Part shown: in pieces, positions 8,064 through 16,903 of the stretch
Layout of the letters: every line of letters begins with the position of its first letter
Position numbering within the stretch: the first letter of the stretch is position 1
NCBI RefSeq assembly: GCF_029533155.1
Contig: NZ_JAIZDB010000014.1
Location: 62,001-126,000 of the forward strand
Direction of reading: 5' to 3'
Origin: Psychrobacillus antarcticus
GTDB lineage: Bacteria; Bacillota; Bacilli; Bacillales_A; Planococcaceae
DNA length: 64,000 nucleotides
Notes under the pieces: model-generated
Told to the model about the DNA's origin: nothing
Databases searched by the model: none
Seen by the model: the letters and a program-made list of their open reading frames with translations, nothing else
Program-made: the position numbers and the translations under genes

Positions 8064-8528
8064 ATGTCACTAGAACAAGAAATAATCGAGTTAAAAGAAA
8101 AAGTCGCTTATTACGAGCGAATTATTAAAACAATTTCTACTCCAATTATTCCATCAATCGTTCCTAAGACCATTTTAATCCCTATTGCTGGCTATATGTT
8201 TAGAGAGCGCTTTGATAATATCCAGACTAAAACACTCGAATATATCGGAGAGCATAAAGAAATTGAACAAGCAGTATTTGATTTTAGTGGGGTTAATGTA
8301 GAAGATTTAGAAGCATTCGATTACAATGAACTTGCCATGTCTATTACCAGTTTGAATAGCTCTCTTCGCTTAATGGGAATTCGCCCAATTTATGTTGGGT
8401 TCAATCCTCAATTTATCCGTGAGATTGTTCACGCTAGTATTCAAGTTGACATTGAGACATATAAAAGCTTCCGTGAGGCCTTGAAAAAGCTGTTAGCTGA
8501 ATCTAAGAAATCCATCGGTGATAAATAA
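8064..8528 (+). CDS. STAS-domain protein, RsbR-like, lacking the usual phosphosite
   Basis: 154 residues: a short N-terminal coiled coil (about residues 2-25), then a STAS domain. The layout resembles the C-terminal half of RsbR-type stressosome proteins: a TPIIPSIVPKTILIPIAG lead-in and a DFSGVNVEDLEAF core. In RsbR/SpoIIAA proteins a Ser/Thr follows the conserved Gly-Val-x-x-x-Asp; here the aligned residue is leucine (VEDL). No sensor domain and no kinase or phosphatase partner is adjacent. It may be a non-phosphorylatable STAS scaffold or have another role. The ATG has a weak GGGG site. Confidence 0.7.
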   Translation: MSLEQEIIELKEKVAYYERIIKTISTPIIPSIVPKTILIPIAGYMFRERFDNIQTKTLEYIGEHKEIEQAVFDFSGVNVEDLEAFDYNELAMSITSLNSSLRLMGIRPIYVGFNPQFIREIVHASIQVDIETYKSFREALKKLLAESKKSIGDK

Positions 8529-8561
8529 AAAAAGTAAGGAGAGCCGCATCAGCGCCTCTCC
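8526..8561 (-). terminator. Terminator for the GNAT pseudogene (minus strand)
   Basis: On the minus strand GGAGAGGCGC, TGAT, GCGGCTCTCC, then TTACTTTTTTTATT. It lies in the convergent gap between the STAS gene and the GNAT pseudogene. Confidence 0.6.
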
Positions 8562-8604
8562 GTTATTCGTTAACTTACACAGTCACCCTAAGCTAGTGAA
8601 CAGC

Positions 8605-9581
8605 TCAAAAAGCTGTAAAACAAATAGGTCCATACCTTGGTTTGAACCATTCATCTAGCATTTTAGAGTCAAGCTGATGTACTTCTGCTTCCCCGTGATT
8701 AGAAAGAGACTCTACCGATACACAGCCCATCCACCAAGAACTTAAATCATGGATTCCTATTGTAAGATTCGCCTGTTCATGCGTGCTTTCTACTTTATGA
8801 ATTTTCCACTGGTCTTTACTATATGATAATTCATATAGCCCCTGCTGCTCTGCTATAAATGAATCCTTAATTGCCAATAGAACCTTTGTATTTTCCAGAG
8901 GTCTTCCTAAACCATTAAAATTAGTACCATTAACAAACGACTCAATATTTGTCATTCGATACATTATACCTGAACCAGTAGTAGCCACTTCATGATAAAC
9001 ACTTGGGATTACATGATTTGAATCATTTGTGGGATTAGAAAGACTATACACAAATGATTGATCATTCGGGACACGATGGCATCTTCATCTGAAGGTGTTA
9101 AAAATTTCACCTGGCTTTTATTGCCGTCTGAGATTAGTTCTGCTGGTTTAAATTTAAATTCATATAGTAATGGTCCATAACCATAGCCCATTTTCCGATA
9201 GAAACTAGGGTTAAAAGGATAAAGTGATACAAGCGCGACATTTTCCTGTCTAGCGTAGTTATGAAAATAAGCTAGTATTTGAAACGCTACTTTTTCTTTT
9301 TTATGTAACAAATGAACAGCAACCATTCCAATACCAAATATGCTTTGAAACTTTCCATTTATATTACATTCAAAATCATTCACTCGAAATATCCCTAGAA
9401 GCTCCCCCTGTTCTTCGAAACAGCCAAAAAATTGTATTCCATTATCTTCATTTTGTTCGGTTGTCAATCGCTCCATGAATTCTTTTTTCTTTTCATCTGA
9501 CTGTATTTGCATTCCTGGATACGCAAGTGCAGCTATATCGGTCGCCTGTTTCATGTCCTCTGATTGTAGTAAGCGAATCAT
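8605..9581 (-). pseudogene. Eis-like GNAT acetyltransferase with internal deletion and frameshift
   Basis: The N-terminal frame starts at 9581 (MIRLLQSEDMKQATDIAAL, with an AGGGGGAA site) and carries a GNAT domain with FRVNDFECNINGKFQSIFGIG. It continues to SDEDAIVSRMINH, then runs out of frame. A second frame, from about 9051 to 8605, picks up with YSLSNPTNDSNHVIPSVYHE and ends with the SCP2-like C-terminal part (LSSWWMGCVSVESL). Eis-type proteins are normally about 400 residues. Here the halves add up to roughly 330, and the second GNAT part that normally separates these motifs is missing. The simplest reading is an internal deletion of roughly 100 codons that left the halves out of frame. 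Confidence 0.75.
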
Positions 9582-9720
9582 TCCAATTCCCCCTGTTTTA
9601 ATGACTGTGTTAAATTGTATTATAGAATAAACAAACAATTATAAGAATAAGAATTTGGTTATATAAAAAAAGAGTTTTCCCATAGAAAAAAAGAGAACTC
9701 TATTATTTGGAGGTCCGATA

Positions 9721-10236
9721 ATGAATATACAACTGCCAGTCCAAGGTTACTCACAATATGATTCATCCATTCAATCAAACTATCAAGCTTCAGCATGTGG
9801 ACCAGTTACTGCTTACGTATTGTTAAATTACTTATTTCCAAATGCTTGTCCCTATCAACCTAATGAACTCTATAAAAAATTAGGAGGAACTCGCATCGGG
9901 TTATTTACCTATCGGTTTATTCGAAACTTGCGTAAGTTGCTTGGACCTAATTGGAAAGTAAACAAATGTACTTTGCAAGTAGCTTTGGAAGAACTCAAAA
10001 TTGGAAGACCCGTTGCATTAAAATTCGATAAATACTTTTCGCTACAGTGTAATAAAAAATTCACTTTTTCCTATCACTGGGTTCCACTTATTGGCTATGA
10101 ATTAGTAGATAGTGAACTGGTACTAATCATTCATGACAATGGTGGTAGAAATCGTCCCAGTCAAATAAGGAAAGTTCGGTATTCAGATAATGCGTCCATT
10201 CTTACGTTTGTTCAAATTACTCCGAAAGAAAAATAA
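9721..10236 (+). CDS. C39-like cysteine peptidase-family protein
   Basis: 171 residues with the peptidase C39_2 pattern: Cys26 in ASACGPVTA, His about residue 119 in FSYHWVPLIGYE, and IHDNGG about residue 140, forming a plausible Cys-His-Asn/Asp triad. There is no signal peptide, membrane segment, ABC domain or bacteriocin leader nearby, so it would act in the cytoplasm or leave by an unknown route. The start has a TTTGGAGG site. Its stop codon directly abuts the stop of the convergent exonuclease gene. The substrate is unknown. Confidence 0.7.
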   Translation: MNIQLPVQGYSQYDSSIQSNYQASACGPVTAYVLLNYLFPNACPYQPNELYKKLGGTRIGLFTYRFIRNLRKLLGPNWKVNKCTLQVALEELKIGRPVALKFDKYFSLQCNKKFTFSYHWVPLIGYELVDSELVLIIHDNGGRNRPSQIRKVRYSDNASILTFVQITPKEK

Positions 10237-11112
10237 CTATTTTTGAAGCTGTCTAGCCAAAATAGTATAACCATGCTCATATAGGAAATCATGTTTCGCC
10301 GAAGGGATTTCTTTTATGAGTAAATGTTCTAGCTCAGCTCCTATTGGGACATCTCTTCGAATCGTAGCAAGCTCTTTGGAAAGCTTCAGCATCTCCAAAT
10401 CCGTCTCGATTTTCGTCCGTTGACCTACTTTCAAAAGTGGTAATGCCTCTAAAACTTTATCAACAGTTCCATAGGTTTGAACGAGCTGCAGCGCTGTTTT
10501 CGGACCTATTCCCTTCACTCCTGCATAGCCATCACTAGAATCTCCCATAAATGCCTTCACATCTGGGAACAGCAACGGAGAAATGCCGTATTCTTCCAGG
10601 AAACGAGCTTCATTGTATACGTCATAAATGGTGAACCCTTTTTTCGTGAATGCAATTTCTGTGGAAGGCTCCAGTAATTGAAGAAGATCTTTGTCTCCAC
10701 TCACGATTGTAAACCTCGCGTCCTCTTTCCACTTATGGGTAATAGAAGCAATGGTATCATCAGCTTCCATTCCTGCTTGTCCAAAATTCATCCACCCCAA
10801 ATGCTCTGACAATTCCTGAGCCATATCAAACTGTGGAATAAGCTCTTCGGCTGGCTTGGGACGGTTTGCTTTATAGCCATCATATAGCTCATTTCTAAAT
10901 GTAAGCATACCTTTATCCCAGCAAATAGCCATATGAGTAGGTTGCATTAAATTTTGTGCTGCTAATACATGGCGAGCAAATCCTTGCACCGCATTTGTTG
11001 GAATGCCTTTATCATTTTTAAAATAATTTCCGGACATTGCAGTTGCAAAAAACGATCTAAACAATAATGCCATTCCATCTATTACTAATACATGTGGTTT
11101 TTCCTGAGTCAT
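10237..11112 (-). CDS. 5'-3' exonuclease (YpcP-type, DNA polymerase I N-domain-like)
   Basis: 291 residues of the FEN/5'-3' exonuclease family without a polymerase domain. The metal-binding motifs VIDGMALLFRSF, YKANRPKP, EADD and SGDKDLL are present, and the helix-3-turn-helix DNA-binding segment SSDGYAGVKGIGPKTA lies near residue 190. It probably acts in RNA primer removal and repair alongside Pol I. The ATG at 11112 follows AAAGGGTG; a GTG three codons earlier overlaps that site and is rejected. Confidence 0.9.
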   Translation of the reverse strand: MTQEKPHVLVIDGMALLFRSFFATAMSGNYFKNDKGIPTNAVQGFARHVLAAQNLMQPTHMAICWDKGMLTFRNELYDGYKANRPKPAEELIPQFDMAQELSEHLGWMNFGQAGMEADDTIASITHKWKEDARFTIVSGDKDLLQLLEPSTEIAFTKKGFTIYDVYNEARFLEEYGISPLLFPDVKAFMGDSSDGYAGVKGIGPKTALQLVQTYGTVDKVLEALPLLKVGQRTKIETDLEMLKLSKELATIRRDVPIGAELEHLLIKEIPSAKHDFLYEHGYTILARQLQK

Positions 11113-11215
11113 TTCAAACACCCTTTTTAATAGTTTACATAATTATAACATGAGTAGATTAAATCTATTAAATGGTGGGTATATAGTTAAAAACTATTAG
11201 AATGGAGTATGAAAT

Positions 11216-12430
11216 ATGAAAATACATAATGGATCCCTCTACTGGCCTACAACTACAAACCCATTCACTCCAAAAAATACTTTTGAAAAACTAGACTTAT
11301 ATGATGTAGTAATAGTCGGTTCTGGAATGTCAGGAGCTCTTACTGGACTTGCATTAGCAGAGGCTGGTCTCAAGATAGCGATACTAGATAAACGTGAGAT
11401 GGCCACAGGCAGTTCCAGTGCAAATACTGGTCTATTACAATATTCCAATGATATTATGCTACACGAATTAATCGGACAAATTGGAGAAAAAGATGCTGTT
11501 CGCTTTTACCAGCTTTGTTATGAAGCAATGGACGATCTTGAACGCATTGCAAAGAGTTTACCAATAGAAGTAGACTTCATCCGAAGACCAAGTATATGCT
11601 ATGCGAGCGACGAAAACGATGTTGAAAAGATAAAAGCAGAATACGATACATTAATAAAGTATGGGTTTCCTTGTGACTATTGGGGACCAAATGAAATGGC
11701 TGAAAAAATGCCTTTTTCCAAACCAGGTGCATTAGTAACATTCGGTGATGCGGAGATTAATCCATTAAAGTTTGTGCATGGTATTCTAACTAAACTAGAA
11801 GAATTAGGTGTACATTTTTTTCCTTATACGGAGGTTTTAGATGTATTGGAGGATAACGATAAATTAGAAATACGTACCTCTGGTCAACCTTTTTATGCCA
11901 ACCATATCGTCTACACAACTGGCTATGAAACAACTCCCGTAGGTGAGCGCATTGGGGCTGATATTAACCGTTCTTATGCATTTGTCAGCAATCCAATCCC
12001 AGCATTTAATGATTGGTATGAACAGGCATTAATATGGGAAACCAAGCGCCCTTACTTATATATTCGTTCGACTGTAGAAGGAAGAATCGTTGTCGGTGGC
12101 TTGGATGAAGACAAGCCAGAAGCACCGGACTCTGATGAAGTCATCCTGCAGCGAGCAGAAAACTTATTACAACAAACAAAAGAGCTTTTCCCTAATTATG
12201 ACATTCAGATAGATTATGCATATGCGGCAAGCTTTGGCGAATCTATTGATAATATTCCATTCATCGGAGAACACCCAACGAAAAAAGACCACTTTTATTT
12301 ACTAGGTTATGGTGGAAATGGAACAGTATATAGCATGCTAGGCTCACATATTTTAAAGGATTTAATAGAAGGTAAACGGAATGAAGATGCTGAGCTGGTG
12401 CAGCTTGAGAGGAAATATGGCGTGAGATAA
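11216..12430 (+). CDS. FAD-dependent oxidoreductase (glycine/D-amino-acid oxidase family)
   Basis: 404 residues of the DAO fold. An N-terminal extension of about 30 residues precedes the FAD-binding Rossmann motif VVIVGSGMSGALTGLALAEAG (about residues 31-51), followed by ATGSSSANTGLLQ, which in this family contacts the flavin. Near the C-terminus, FGESIDNIPFIGEHP and LGYGGNGTVYS complete the FAD site. Cytoplasmic, no membrane segment. Monocistronic, with its own terminator. The substrate cannot be told from the sequence; an amine or amino acid is likely from the family. Confidence 0.82.
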   Translation: MKIHNGSLYWPTTTNPFTPKNTFEKLDLYDVVIVGSGMSGALTGLALAEAGLKIAILDKREMATGSSSANTGLLQYSNDIMLHELIGQIGEKDAVRFYQLCYEAMDDLERIAKSLPIEVDFIRRPSICYASDENDVEKIKAEYDTLIKYGFPCDYWGPNEMAEKMPFSKPGALVTFGDAEINPLKFVHGILTKLEELGVHFFPYTEVLDVLEDNDKLEIRTSGQPFYANHIVYTTGYETTPVGERIGADINRSYAFVSNPIPAFNDWYEQALIWETKRPYLYIRSTVEGRIVVGGLDEDKPEAPDSDEVILQRAENLLQQTKELFPNYDIQIDYAYAASFGESIDNIPFIGEHPTKKDHFYLLGYGGNGTVYSMLGSHILKDLIEGKRNEDAELVQLERKYGVR

Positions 12431-12442
12431 TTATAGAAGCTT

Positions 12443-12478
12443 AAAGGATCATGTACTATGATGCATGATCCTTTTTTT
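12443..12478 (+). terminator. Terminator of the FAD oxidoreductase gene
   Basis: AAAGGATCATG, 10-base loop, CATGATCCTTT, then TTTT. It lies between convergent genes and may also stop transcripts of the polysaccharide operon. Confidence 0.85.
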
Positions 12479-12554
12479 CATCATAACTAAAAAATATTGA
12501 CTCTAATGAATAATTTCTTTATATTCTTTTAGTTTTAGCACTAAACCAGTAGAC

Positions 12555-13573
12555 TTAAAAAACGACAATAAACGGGAAGTAGTAACTTTTTGCAACTACT
12601 TTTGCTGTAATAACTTTTAATACATCCGTAACATCCCGCATATGCATACTTTGAAAGTTATACTTGTTCTTTAAATAGTCGACATGCTTTAAGATTTCTT
12701 CTAAAAATTGTAGGTTTTCCTTTGTATCTCTACCAAAATTATGTGGGTGCCACCATAAATGATAGAGTTCGTTTTTCTTTGCAGCCCTAGTTAATCCCTT
12801 TTTAATTCGTATGAGACGAAGCTGCTCTAGCATGGACAACCGGCTATTATAAGGTCTCAAAAAGCGACTAGAAGGAATATTGACAATAGGATCTGTTTCG
12901 ATATTCTTTAAGCAATACGTATGATTGCCTGATATATTCATATAGGCATCGATTAGGCGACACAGTCTTTTCAGCGAAGAATTTTTTTCAGCTGTATGAG
13001 CTTTATACATCCAGTTTTTTTCATTTCCTCGGTATGCCTTTACTCCAAGCTCTTTACATACATGTAAATAATGAAGGTTTACTTGGTTCCTTGGAAAAAC
13101 CAAAGATGCTGTTTTCTCCAAAGAAGAAACAGCTACCAAATCCTTTACAAAATGCTCCATATTTTGCCCGTCTTCTAAACAATAATAATGAGAAAAGGTG
13201 TGTGTTCCAATCTCTTGATTGGATGTTTCTCGTATCATATCGATTAGTGACCTTCCGAAATGGTAAGGGTCTACCGTTTCATTCTCCCCTACGTTGGAGA
13301 GATTTTTTATTGGGCTAAATGCAGTATTCTCATAAGGTATATCCATTGTGTTAAAATATGATAAAAGTTCCTGTTTATCCTTGCAATACAGCATACCAAC
13401 AATTGCCCATGTCGCATGAATATCATATTTTAAAAACAATTGGAGTATTTGAGGAATAGCTACACGAGCTCCCAAAATATTGTTGCCGTATTCCTCTATT
13501 GTGTAAACATCGTGTACTCCCCAATTAAGCTCAAAGTCTAATGAAATAATAAGAGCCCCCCCCAGTTCCTCAT
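12555..13573 (-). pseudogene. Polysaccharide deacetylase, frameshifted in a G8 tract near the start
   Basis: The last gene of the exopolysaccharide operon. The deacetylase fold is clear once the upstream sequence is read in frame: LIISLDFELNWG (catalytic Asp motif), QEIGTHTFSH (metal-binding histidines) and LWWHPHNFG. The natural start is the ATG at 13573, which overlaps the stop of the preceding gene (ATGA). From that ATG the frame runs MRNWGG into a run of 8 Gs (13556-13563) and then hits a stop. One extra G would restore MRNWGGALIISLDFELNW. As written, intact translation could only begin internally at 13475, losing the catalytic Asp. It could be a true mutation, a phase-variable switch or a sequencing error. 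Confidence 0.75.
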
Positions 13574-14376
13574 CCTTTCCTCAGTTTCATCGTTCTCCCT
13601 AAGAGGACTAATTTCCCTAATAGGGAGCTTGCTTCGTAACCTGAATAGACATCGGTAATTTTACCGCCGAATTCCCTTTTAAAACTACTAATATTATCAT
13701 TTGTTGTCAAACCACCCATATCATATACCAAATTCTTTCTATCCTTAAAATACAAAATATTTCTCCAAAGTAAATAGCGGCTAGCTATACTTAATATTCT
13801 CTTATCAATTGCGTTATTCTTAAATCTAAAGTGGGTTGCAGAGTATAAAGAAAAGGCAGTCTCATCATCTGTAATAAAGACTTGATAGCCAAGGATTTCT
13901 CTATTACTCCCATTTACTATTCTAGTAATAATTAAATGACTAGCTTCCATTAATAACTCCATTGTTTTTATATGAAATGCACCACATTTATACGTATTTG
14001 TGTGTTTGACAAATTCATTGTAAAAGGTTTGGAATTCCCTTATATTAGCTAGGGTTGGTCGGTCCAATACTTCTATTTGAAAATCATACTTAGCCGCCTG
14101 GCGAATTTGTTTTCTATTTGTACGATGAAGGTCTTTTAATAATTGTTCTTCACTTTTTGTTAAATCAATAATGATCGTAGTTTCTTTTATCAATTGGTTA
14201 ACAGGTTGATAAGCATGAGAAAAACCAATTAAGTGCGCTTTTGGTAATGGAGTTTCACCCGTTTTTAAAAAGTAGCAATTTACTAAAGTCAAATTTATAA
14301 GTTTCCTTTTAACAACTATTATTATGGCACCTTCTTCTCTATTTGAGTTCTTCTCTACTTGTTTTTGACTTTCCAA
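13570..14376 (-). CDS. FemAB/GNAT-like acyltransferase of the polysaccharide operon
   Basis: About 268 residues or fewer. The pattern IDLTKSEEQLLKDLHRTNRKQIRQA (two helices before a GNAT core), the following GYQVFITDDETAFSLYSATHF and the C-terminal YDMGGLTTNDNISSFKREFGG resemble FemAB/lipid II aminoacyl-transferase-like acetyltransferases. It may acylate the polysaccharide or its amino sugar. The start is uncertain: only a TTG at 14376 opens the frame, without a good ribosome binding site and overlapping the previous gene by 38 bases. GAAGAAGGTG near 14335 points to an internal start with no standard codon. The stop overlaps the deacetylase ATG. Confidence 0.65.
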   Translation of the reverse strand: MESQKQVEKNSNREEGAIIIVVKRKLINLTLVNCYFLKTGETPLPKAHLIGFSHAYQPVNQLIKETTIIIDLTKSEEQLLKDLHRTNRKQIRQAAKYDFQIEVLDRPTLANIREFQTFYNEFVKHTNTYKCGAFHIKTMELLMEASHLIITRIVNGSNREILGYQVFITDDETAFSLYSATHFRFKNNAIDKRILSIASRYLLWRNILYFKDRKNLVYDMGGLTTNDNISSFKREFGGKITDVYSGYEASSLLGKLVLLGRTMKLRKG

Positions 14377-15979
14377 GTATTCGAGTAAAAATTATTTTCT
14401 CGGTCCATTGAAAGCCAAGCTGATTTAGCAAATTCATACTTTCCTTATCTTTTCTATTAACAGATACATATACATCTTTACATTTGTAATTAATATTTAC
14501 AAAATCGAGAATTTGTAAGAGGTTTTCTTTTTTCCAATCTTTAATGTAGATGCTTCTCTTTTTTAGATTAAACACTACTTTAATATCATCTAAACGAATG
14601 ACGTTTTCATTTATCCAAAATGCTTTTAATATGTCATCCAAGTAATACCCAGCGTATCCACTATAAACTTTTTGTAATATATCTCTTCTTCGTTGCTTAG
14701 AAGAAAGTGCTAAGTCCGTTGTGATTTTCGAGACATACACGTTATTATTTTCTATCGATGAGTAGGGTTTCGTCAGCTTACCTATTAGATACTGTCTCTT
14801 GTAATAAATATAGTGTAAGAGTCTTTCTTTAATGTCACTCATCAAATAGTACTTATTTTCTTCTTGACGTAAAAGGTACTTAATCTTCCCTATCGTATTT
14901 CTACGAAACATAACAACTACTCTGTACTTTTTTATTTTAGAGATTAGAATATCCTTCAGCCATAATATATTTCTACAAGTCTTTGCCCGAATCGTATTCG
15001 TAGAAAATATTGATTTTCTAGTAAAATCTACGTTCGTATTCCATTCCATTTTATATGGCTCATAACCAATGCTCATATCCAACTTATGAAAACCGTCGGA
15101 AATTAATTGACTCATTTTTTCTTTTATTAACAATCTACCTGGCCCATAGGAATCAAAATCTGAATCGTGACCTAGTACATATCCTAAATATCTTGTTCTA
15201 CATGTAAACCCGTAAGTGAAAGCGACTTTCTCACCTTGAACTTCTAAAGCTGTTAAACGAACCGAAAAATTTCCAGGTGGTAGAGCAGCTAAATGTCTAA
15301 AGAATACCTGCTTTCTTTCTGTTGAAAAGCCGCTCGTGTCATTTTTCTTTTCCCACCTTCGCTTATGTAGCCTTACAATTTCATCCATATCATTTTCTTC
15401 TAATATTTTTAACGAAACGTCCCCTAATGCCCTCAACCTTTTTTCTCTTCGATCCATGCCGTGTAGTTTTTTTCGAGTTTTCATGTACTCGTCAAAATTA
15501 AGCTGCTTCAGATTTATATATGGAGTAATGATTGAAAAATGACGTTCCTTCATATTCCTTGCATTTAAATACTGAGTAATAGCAAAAGGTGTGTCTGTGC
15601 TTTCTAACAGACCATGAAGAGAAAATACAATACTTTTCTTCATTTTTATCAATTCATCAAATGCAAACATAATGGCACGACTTGCATCTGATTTCCTCAC
15701 AATAATATCCATATAATTTGCTATACCTAGCGCTAAAAAGTTAGCCATATATCCATACCATGTTTTTTTAAATTGAAAAGGGAAAAAAGCAATCATCCTG
15801 TTGTGTTCTTCAATTGCTATAATTTCAACATTTTCTTTAGATCCTAGTATTCTCCACCAGTTATATACAAACTCATATTCTATGAAAGGATTAGTATTTT
15901 CGATATCCTCAATAATTTTATTCCAGTCTTGTTTGTAAACTTCTAAATGGCTATAAGATTTAATACTTATAAGTTTCAA
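14339..15979 (-). CDS. CelD/BcsL-type (BioF2-like) GNAT acyltransferase, two-domain
   Basis: 546 residues. About residues 20-340 match the acetyltransferase group common in cell-envelope polysaccharide clusters. Seen are NPFIEYEFVYNWWRIL at the N-terminus, a basic TRKKLHGMDRREKRLRAL helix before the core, and GPGRLLIKEKMSQLISDGFHKLDMSIGYEPYKMEWN, the last part typical of this family. The C-terminal 150 residues (about 400-546) look like a second, smaller GNAT-type domain (VNRKDKESMNLLNQLGFQW). It probably adds an acyl or aminoacyl group to a sugar precursor. The ATG has an AGGAGGATTATTTGA leader, 15 bases after the epimerase stop. Confidence 0.7.
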   Translation of the reverse strand: MKLISIKSYSHLEVYKQDWNKIIEDIENTNPFIEYEFVYNWWRILGSKENVEIIAIEEHNRMIAFFPFQFKKTWYGYMANFLALGIANYMDIIVRKSDASRAIMFAFDELIKMKKSIVFSLHGLLESTDTPFAITQYLNARNMKERHFSIITPYINLKQLNFDEYMKTRKKLHGMDRREKRLRALGDVSLKILEENDMDEIVRLHKRRWEKKNDTSGFSTERKQVFFRHLAALPPGNFSVRLTALEVQGEKVAFTYGFTCRTRYLGYVLGHDSDFDSYGPGRLLIKEKMSQLISDGFHKLDMSIGYEPYKMEWNTNVDFTRKSIFSTNTIRAKTCRNILWLKDILISKIKKYRVVVMFRRNTIGKIKYLLRQEENKYYLMSDIKERLLHYIYYKRQYLIGKLTKPYSSIENNNVYVSKITTDLALSSKQRRRDILQKVYSGYAGYYLDDILKAFWINENVIRLDDIKVVFNLKKRSIYIKDWKKENLLQILDFVNINYKCKDVYVSVNRKDKESMNLLNQLGFQWTEKIIFTRILGKSKTSREELK

Positions 15980-15994
15980 ATAATCCTCCTTCGT

Positions 15995-16903
15995 TTACAA
16001 TTTATTGCCCTTATTGTTAGACTGAATAATTTTTTCCAGTCCCTCCTCCAATGTGTAAGATGGTTCCCACTGAAGAATTCTTTTAGCTTTTTCATTTGAC
16101 AGGACACTTCGTTTAATCTCAGCAGCATCCAACTCTTTTACAATTGGTTCTATTTCTATATTAGTAATATGTGAGATTAACTTAGATACTTCTTTAATAG
16201 TTCTTTCTATACCAGAACTAATATGAAAAACACCGGTTTCATGACTTACCATTGCAGTAAGACAAGCAGCGGCTACATCCTTAACATATATGAAATCCCT
16301 TGTTTGACTTCCATTATGAATAATTGGCGCTTCTTTTTTAGAGATACGATTAAGAAAGCTCGAGATGACGCCACTCTCTTGATCAGGTCCATAAACATTC
16401 GAAAACCTTAAAATACAGGTTTTGAGGCCGAACATTTTTTCATACAGGCGCACGTAATTCTCAGCAGAAACTTTCGATAATCCATAAAAGGAAAGTGGAG
16501 ATAATTTAGCGTCCTCCTCTACGGGTAGAGCACTCGAATTTCCATAAACAGCTGCTGAGGAAGCTAAGATAAATTTTTGCACATTAAATTGATTGGCGTA
16601 TTTAAGTGTATTGATTGTACCTAAAACATTAGCTTGGCAATCTGCTATTGGGTTCTCCATAGAAGCTAGGACCGAGGTTTGTGCTGCAAGATGAATAACA
16701 TAATCTGGCTGTTCTAGTTGGAAAATGCGCTCAGTCTCAGAAGTTGTAATATCAACTTCATAGAATGTTGCATTTCTAGGAACTCTGCTTTTTTTACCAT
16801 TCGAAAGATTATCTAAAGCAACAACTGAAAATTGATGATTTAACAGCTCCTGGACTACAAAAGAACCTATGAAACCTGCTGCTCCTGTTACTAGTACCTT
16901 CAA
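15995..16903 (-). CDS. NAD-dependent sugar epimerase/dehydratase
   Basis: 302 residues of the extended short-chain dehydrogenase family. The NAD motif is VTGAAGFIGSFVVQELL at the start, followed by HLAAQTSVLASMENP, the catalytic YGLSKVSAENY (Tyr and Lys) and the substrate segment RFSNVYGPDQESG. It resembles UDP-glucose 4-epimerases and related nucleotide-sugar enzymes; the exact sugar is not determinable. The start is a TTG that overlaps the GT4 stop (TTGA) and is preceded by GGAGGAAAAAGA, which argues for translational coupling. Confidence 0.82.
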   Translation of the reverse strand: MKVLVTGAAGFIGSFVVQELLNHQFSVVALDNLSNGKKSRVPRNATFYEVDITTSETERIFQLEQPDYVIHLAAQTSVLASMENPIADCQANVLGTINTLKYANQFNVQKFILASSAAVYGNSSALPVEEDAKLSPLSFYGLSKVSAENYVRLYEKMFGLKTCILRFSNVYGPDQESGVISSFLNRISKKEAPIIHNGSQTRDFIYVKDVAAACLTAMVSHETGVFHISSGIERTIKEVSKLISHITNIEIEPIVKELDAAEIKRSVLSNEKAKRILQWEPSYTLEEGLEKIIQSNNKGNKL

